12,865 bases of DNA from Porphyrobacter sp. (GTDB taxonomy: Bacteria > Pseudomonadota > Alphaproteobacteria > Sphingomonadales > Sphingomonadaceae), in assembly GCA_014359685.1 (NCBI GenBank), contig JACIYY010000022.1, forward strand, positions 1-12,865, written 5' to 3'. Both the position numbers and the translations under genes were made by a program. Of the stretch, positions 12,749-12,865 are shown piece after piece. Every line of letters begins with the position of its first letter. Positions within the stretch are counted from its first letter, which is position 1. The notes beneath the pieces were generated by a model that was given only the letters and a program-made list of their open reading frames with translations, did not search any database and was not told the DNA's origin.

Positions 12749-12865
12749 ATGAGCAGCGCGCCCGGACATCCGCCGGCGCATCGTGCGCCCGCACAGCCGA
12801 TACCGGCGCGGGCCGGGCCACCGCCCGCGCCCGCCAATGACGATGCCGCGCCGGCGCTGGCCGAT
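12749..12865 (+). CDS. N-terminal part of an unidentified Pro/Ala-rich protein, cut by the window edge
   Basis: ATG 12749 has GGAGAGG 8 bases upstream and the frame is open for 39 codons to the edge. The visible residues start MSSAPGHPPAHRAPAQPIP and stay rich in Pro and Ala, ending NDDAAPALAD. This looks like a disordered N-terminal tail without a signal peptide or membrane segment. The function cannot be read. The good ribosome binding site and the separate upstream region suggest its own transcription unit. Confidence 0.65.
   Translation, partial: MSSAPGHPPAHRAPAQPIPARAGPPPAPANDDAAPALAD

Noticed and set aside
1..12865. CRISPR array, tRNA, rRNA or prophage genes
   Set aside because: I saw no regularly spaced repeats, no tRNA-like or rRNA sequence and no phage structural motifs on either strand.

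Overview
The window looks like a chromosomal segment of a high-GC alphaproteobacterium, most likely a sphingomonad (Sphingomonadales). The basis is the strong G/C bias of third codon positions, small hypothetical families that I associate with this group, EcfG-like promoter motifs and an ExoY-type sugar transferase. This assignment is inference; there is no rRNA gene or other phylogenetic marker here.

Layout, left to right. (1) 1-588: the 5' part of a minus-strand gene, possibly GH13/GlgE-like, divergent from trxB (589-1566), with an EcfG-type promoter candidate for the minus gene between them. (2) 1567-2839: an island of clearly lower GC. It holds about 500 bases with no convincing gene, a small gene broken by two compensating frameshifts (2062-2265), a HicB/DUF1902-like small gene (2273-2581) and an unrecognised small gene (2588-2839). 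(3) 2968-7874: a cobalamin riboswitch, a leader hairpin followed by U residues, and a tightly coupled vitamin B12 uptake operon btuB-btuF-btuC-btuD whose genes overlap by 4 bases. (4) 7945-12635: a c-di-GMP and envelope neighbourhood. It contains a membrane-anchored PilZ protein, a small minus-strand membrane protein, an ExoY-like phosphoglycosyl transferase, a minus-strand Gly/Pro-rich small protein behind an EcfG-like promoter, and a GAF-GSDEF-EAL protein. (5) 12636-12865: an inverted repeat of GTTAAC half sites and the start of a Pro/Ala-rich protein that runs off the edge.

How they work together. The btu genes form one transport pathway: BtuB takes corrinoid across the outer membrane with TonB energy, BtuF carries it through the periplasm, and BtuC and BtuD import it, under riboswitch control. 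The genes of part 4 lie on both strands and are not one operon, but PilZ (c-di-GMP receptor), ExoY-like (first lipid-linked sugar of a polysaccharide) and GAF-GSDEF-EAL (c-di-GMP turnover) fit one c-di-GMP/exopolysaccharide theme. I found no defence system, CRISPR array, tRNA, rRNA or intact transposase. The least explained part is the low-GC island 1640-2839.
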